Shown: piece after piece, positions 62,964-64,000 of the stretch
Position numbering within the stretch: the stretch's first letter is position 1
Layout of the letters: each line of letters starts with the position of its first letter
Origin: Sphingomonas sp. Leaf407
GTDB lineage: Bacteria > Pseudomonadota > Alphaproteobacteria > Sphingomonadales > Sphingomonadaceae
Assembly: GCF_001425385.1 (NCBI RefSeq)
Contig: NZ_LMQO01000001.1
Span: 779,581 to 843,580 of the forward strand
Direction of reading: 5' to 3'
DNA length: 64,000 nt
Position numbers and translations under genes: made by a program
Notes under the pieces: model-generated
What the model saw: the letters and a program-made list of their open reading frames with translations, nothing else
Databases searched by the model: none
Told to the model about the DNA's origin: nothing

Positions 62964-63901
62964 GGCTCGCGACCCGCGCGAACGGCAACCGCGACGGGGC
63001 GCTGGTCGTCGTGTCGGGCGACGGCAGCCGCTATCTGCCGACCGACGGTACGCTGCAATCGGCGCTCGACCAGTGGAGCCGCTGCGAACCCATGTTGCGC
63101 GCGCTGGCCGACCGGCTCGATGCCGGGCAGGGGGAGCCGCTCGATCCCGCGACGCTGCTCGCCCCGCTGCCGCGCGCGTGGCAGTGGCTCGACGGTTCGG
63201 CGTTCCCGACCCACGGCGAACTGATGCAGCAGGCGTTCCGGCTCCCGCCGATCGAAACCGACAAGCCGCTGATGTATCAGGGCATGTCGCACCGCTTCCT
63301 GTCGGGACTCGAGGACGTGCCGTTCCCGAGCGAGGCGGATGGCATCGATTTCGAAGGCGAGTTCGCGGTCGTCACCGGCGACGTGCCGATGGGATGTACC
63401 GCCGCCGACGCGCTCGGCCACATCCGCCTCGTCCTGCTGCTCAACGACTGGTCGCTGCGCGCGATCGCACCCGTCGAGATGAAGACGGGCTTCGGTTGGG
63501 TCCAGGCCAAGCCCGCCTGTTCGGTTGCCCCTTTTGCGGTGACGCCCGACGCTCTGGGCCGGGCATGGGTCGACGGCCGCGTCTGCCTGTCGCTGACCGT
63601 CGAGGTCAACGGACGGTGGTTCGGCAGCCCGGCCGGCGATGCGATGGCCTATGGCTTCCACGACCTGATCGCCCATGCCGCCCGCACCCGCGATCTGCCC
63701 GCGGGCACGATCATCGGATCGGGCACCGTGTCCAACCCGAACCATGGCGAGGTCGGCTCGACCTGCCTGTCCGAACGCCGCGCGATCGAGATGATCGACC
63801 ATGGGGCGCCGCAGACCCCGTTCCTCCGGTTCGGCGACCGCGTGACGATGCACGCGGGCGATATTTTCGGCACGATCGATCAACGGGTGGTGCGGCGATG
63901 A
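62960..63901 (+). CDS. Fumarylacetoacetate hydrolase family protein
   Basis: A 313-residue member of the FAH superfamily. Metal-binding acids lie in DFEGEFAVV and LLNDWSLR; the C-terminal part keeps GSGTVSNPNHGE and GDRVTMHAG. The length and wording suggest the full FAH-like type (with an N-terminal extension) rather than the short HpcE type. It would hydrolyse or decarboxylate a diketo acid late in the pathway. The start at 62960 overlaps the cyclase stop; the frame open upstream is a shadow. Confidence 0.88.
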   Translation: MRLATRANGNRDGALVVVSGDGSRYLPTDGTLQSALDQWSRCEPMLRALADRLDAGQGEPLDPATLLAPLPRAWQWLDGSAFPTHGELMQQAFRLPPIETDKPLMYQGMSHRFLSGLEDVPFPSEADGIDFEGEFAVVTGDVPMGCTAADALGHIRLVLLLNDWSLRAIAPVEMKTGFGWVQAKPACSVAPFAVTPDALGRAWVDGRVCLSLTVEVNGRWFGSPAGDAMAYGFHDLIAHAARTRDLPAGTIIGSGTVSNPNHGEVGSTCLSERRAIEMIDHGAPQTPFLRFGDRVTMHAGDIFGTIDQRVVRR

Positions 63902-64000
63902 GCCACGCCTTTCTCTCCAGCCCCGAAGAGATCATCGACGAGGCGCGCAACGGGCGGATGTTCATCCTGGTGGATGACGAGGACCGCGAGAACGAGGGCG
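63898..64000 (+). CDS. ribB: 3,4-dihydroxy-2-butanone-4-phosphate synthase, N terminus only
   Basis: The last 34 codons of the window begin with an ATG that overlaps the FAH stop by four bases. They read a RibB-type start (SSPEEIIDEARNGRMFILV, then DDEDRENEG), which includes the acidic DEDREN active-site loop. RibB makes the four-carbon precursor of riboflavin. It is cut by the window edge, so a RibBA fusion cannot be excluded. Tight coupling to a catabolic operon that relies on FMN and FAD enzymes suggests a dedicated flavin supply. Confidence 0.85.
   Translation, partial: MSHAFLSSPEEIIDEARNGRMFILVDDEDRENEG

Noticed and set aside
1..64000. Search for CRISPR arrays, tRNA or rRNA genes, IS elements and phage genes
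   Set aside because: No regularly spaced repeats, cloverleaf-type sequences, transposase motifs or phage structural genes were recognised by eye; small RNAs cannot be excluded.

Overview
The window is high-GC DNA from an alphaproteobacterium, most likely a sphingomonad (Sphingomonas or a close relative). The evidence is the density of TonB-dependent receptors (three), secreted glycoside hydrolases, the receptor / tryptophan-halogenase / SapC / cupin-like gene set typical of that group, and tight ATGA-type gene overlaps. No rRNA, tRNA, IS element, phage or CRISPR array was seen.

Region 1 (1-17.3 kb) is a carbohydrate locus. It holds the start of a sugar ABC-transporter ATPase (reverse strand, cut by the window edge), a pyruvate oxidase (poxB), a secreted GH16 beta-glucanase, and a coupled operon of sucrose-type MFS permease, GH36 alpha-galactosidase and a leaderless GH68 fructosyl hydrolase. 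These are followed by a TonB receptor, a flavin-dependent halogenase homologue, a secreted GH2 beta-galactosidase and an S9 peptidase. LacI-type operators related to TTGCAA-NCGN-TTGCAA lie in three of its promoter regions.

Region 2 (17.4-26.6 kb) is mostly housekeeping: a membrane GGDEF protein with a degenerate EAL domain, a D-2-hydroxyacid dehydrogenase with a TTG start, a GRDP-like membrane protein with a Gly/Cys-rich tail, a beta-lactamase-fold hydrolase, phosphatidylserine decarboxylase, and a divergent SDR/ArsR pair.

Region 3 (26.6-35.5 kb, reverse strand) is one overlapping operon: TonB receptor, halogenase homologue, SapC-like protein, JmjC/cupin_8 protein, second halogenase homologue, LacI regulator. 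It has its own LacI-type sites in the promoter.

Region 4 (35.7-44.8 kb) contains an esterase, an inverted-repeat element, a lone receiver protein, a VOC protein divergent from a LysR regulator, an MFS/cupin pair, a metallophosphoesterase, and a DHA2 exporter with a metallo-beta-lactamase-fold protein.

Region 5 (44.8-64 kb) is the most exciting part. It looks like a complete pathway for an aromatic glycoside, possibly a C-glycoside. Four transcription units each carry a near-identical 20-bp palindrome (ATYAGAAY-N4-RTTCTRAT, with small deviations), and a TetR gene sits among them. The units encode: (a) MFS permease, both subunits of a C-glycoside deglycosidase, and a DUF1080 3-keto-glycoside hydrolase; (b) a two-subunit GMC glycoside 3-dehydrogenase and a GPH sugar symporter; (c) a luciferase-like monooxygenase, FMN reductase, GH3 beta-glucosidase and SnoaL-like protein; (d) a TonB receptor, extradiol dioxygenase, alpha/beta hydrolase, cyclase-family hydrolase, FAH-family hydrolase and the start of ribB. 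Read together: uptake, 3-oxidation of the sugar, C-C or C-O bond cleavage, aglycone hydroxylation, ring opening and hydrolysis, with ribB possibly supporting flavin supply. The substrate cannot be read from the sequence.
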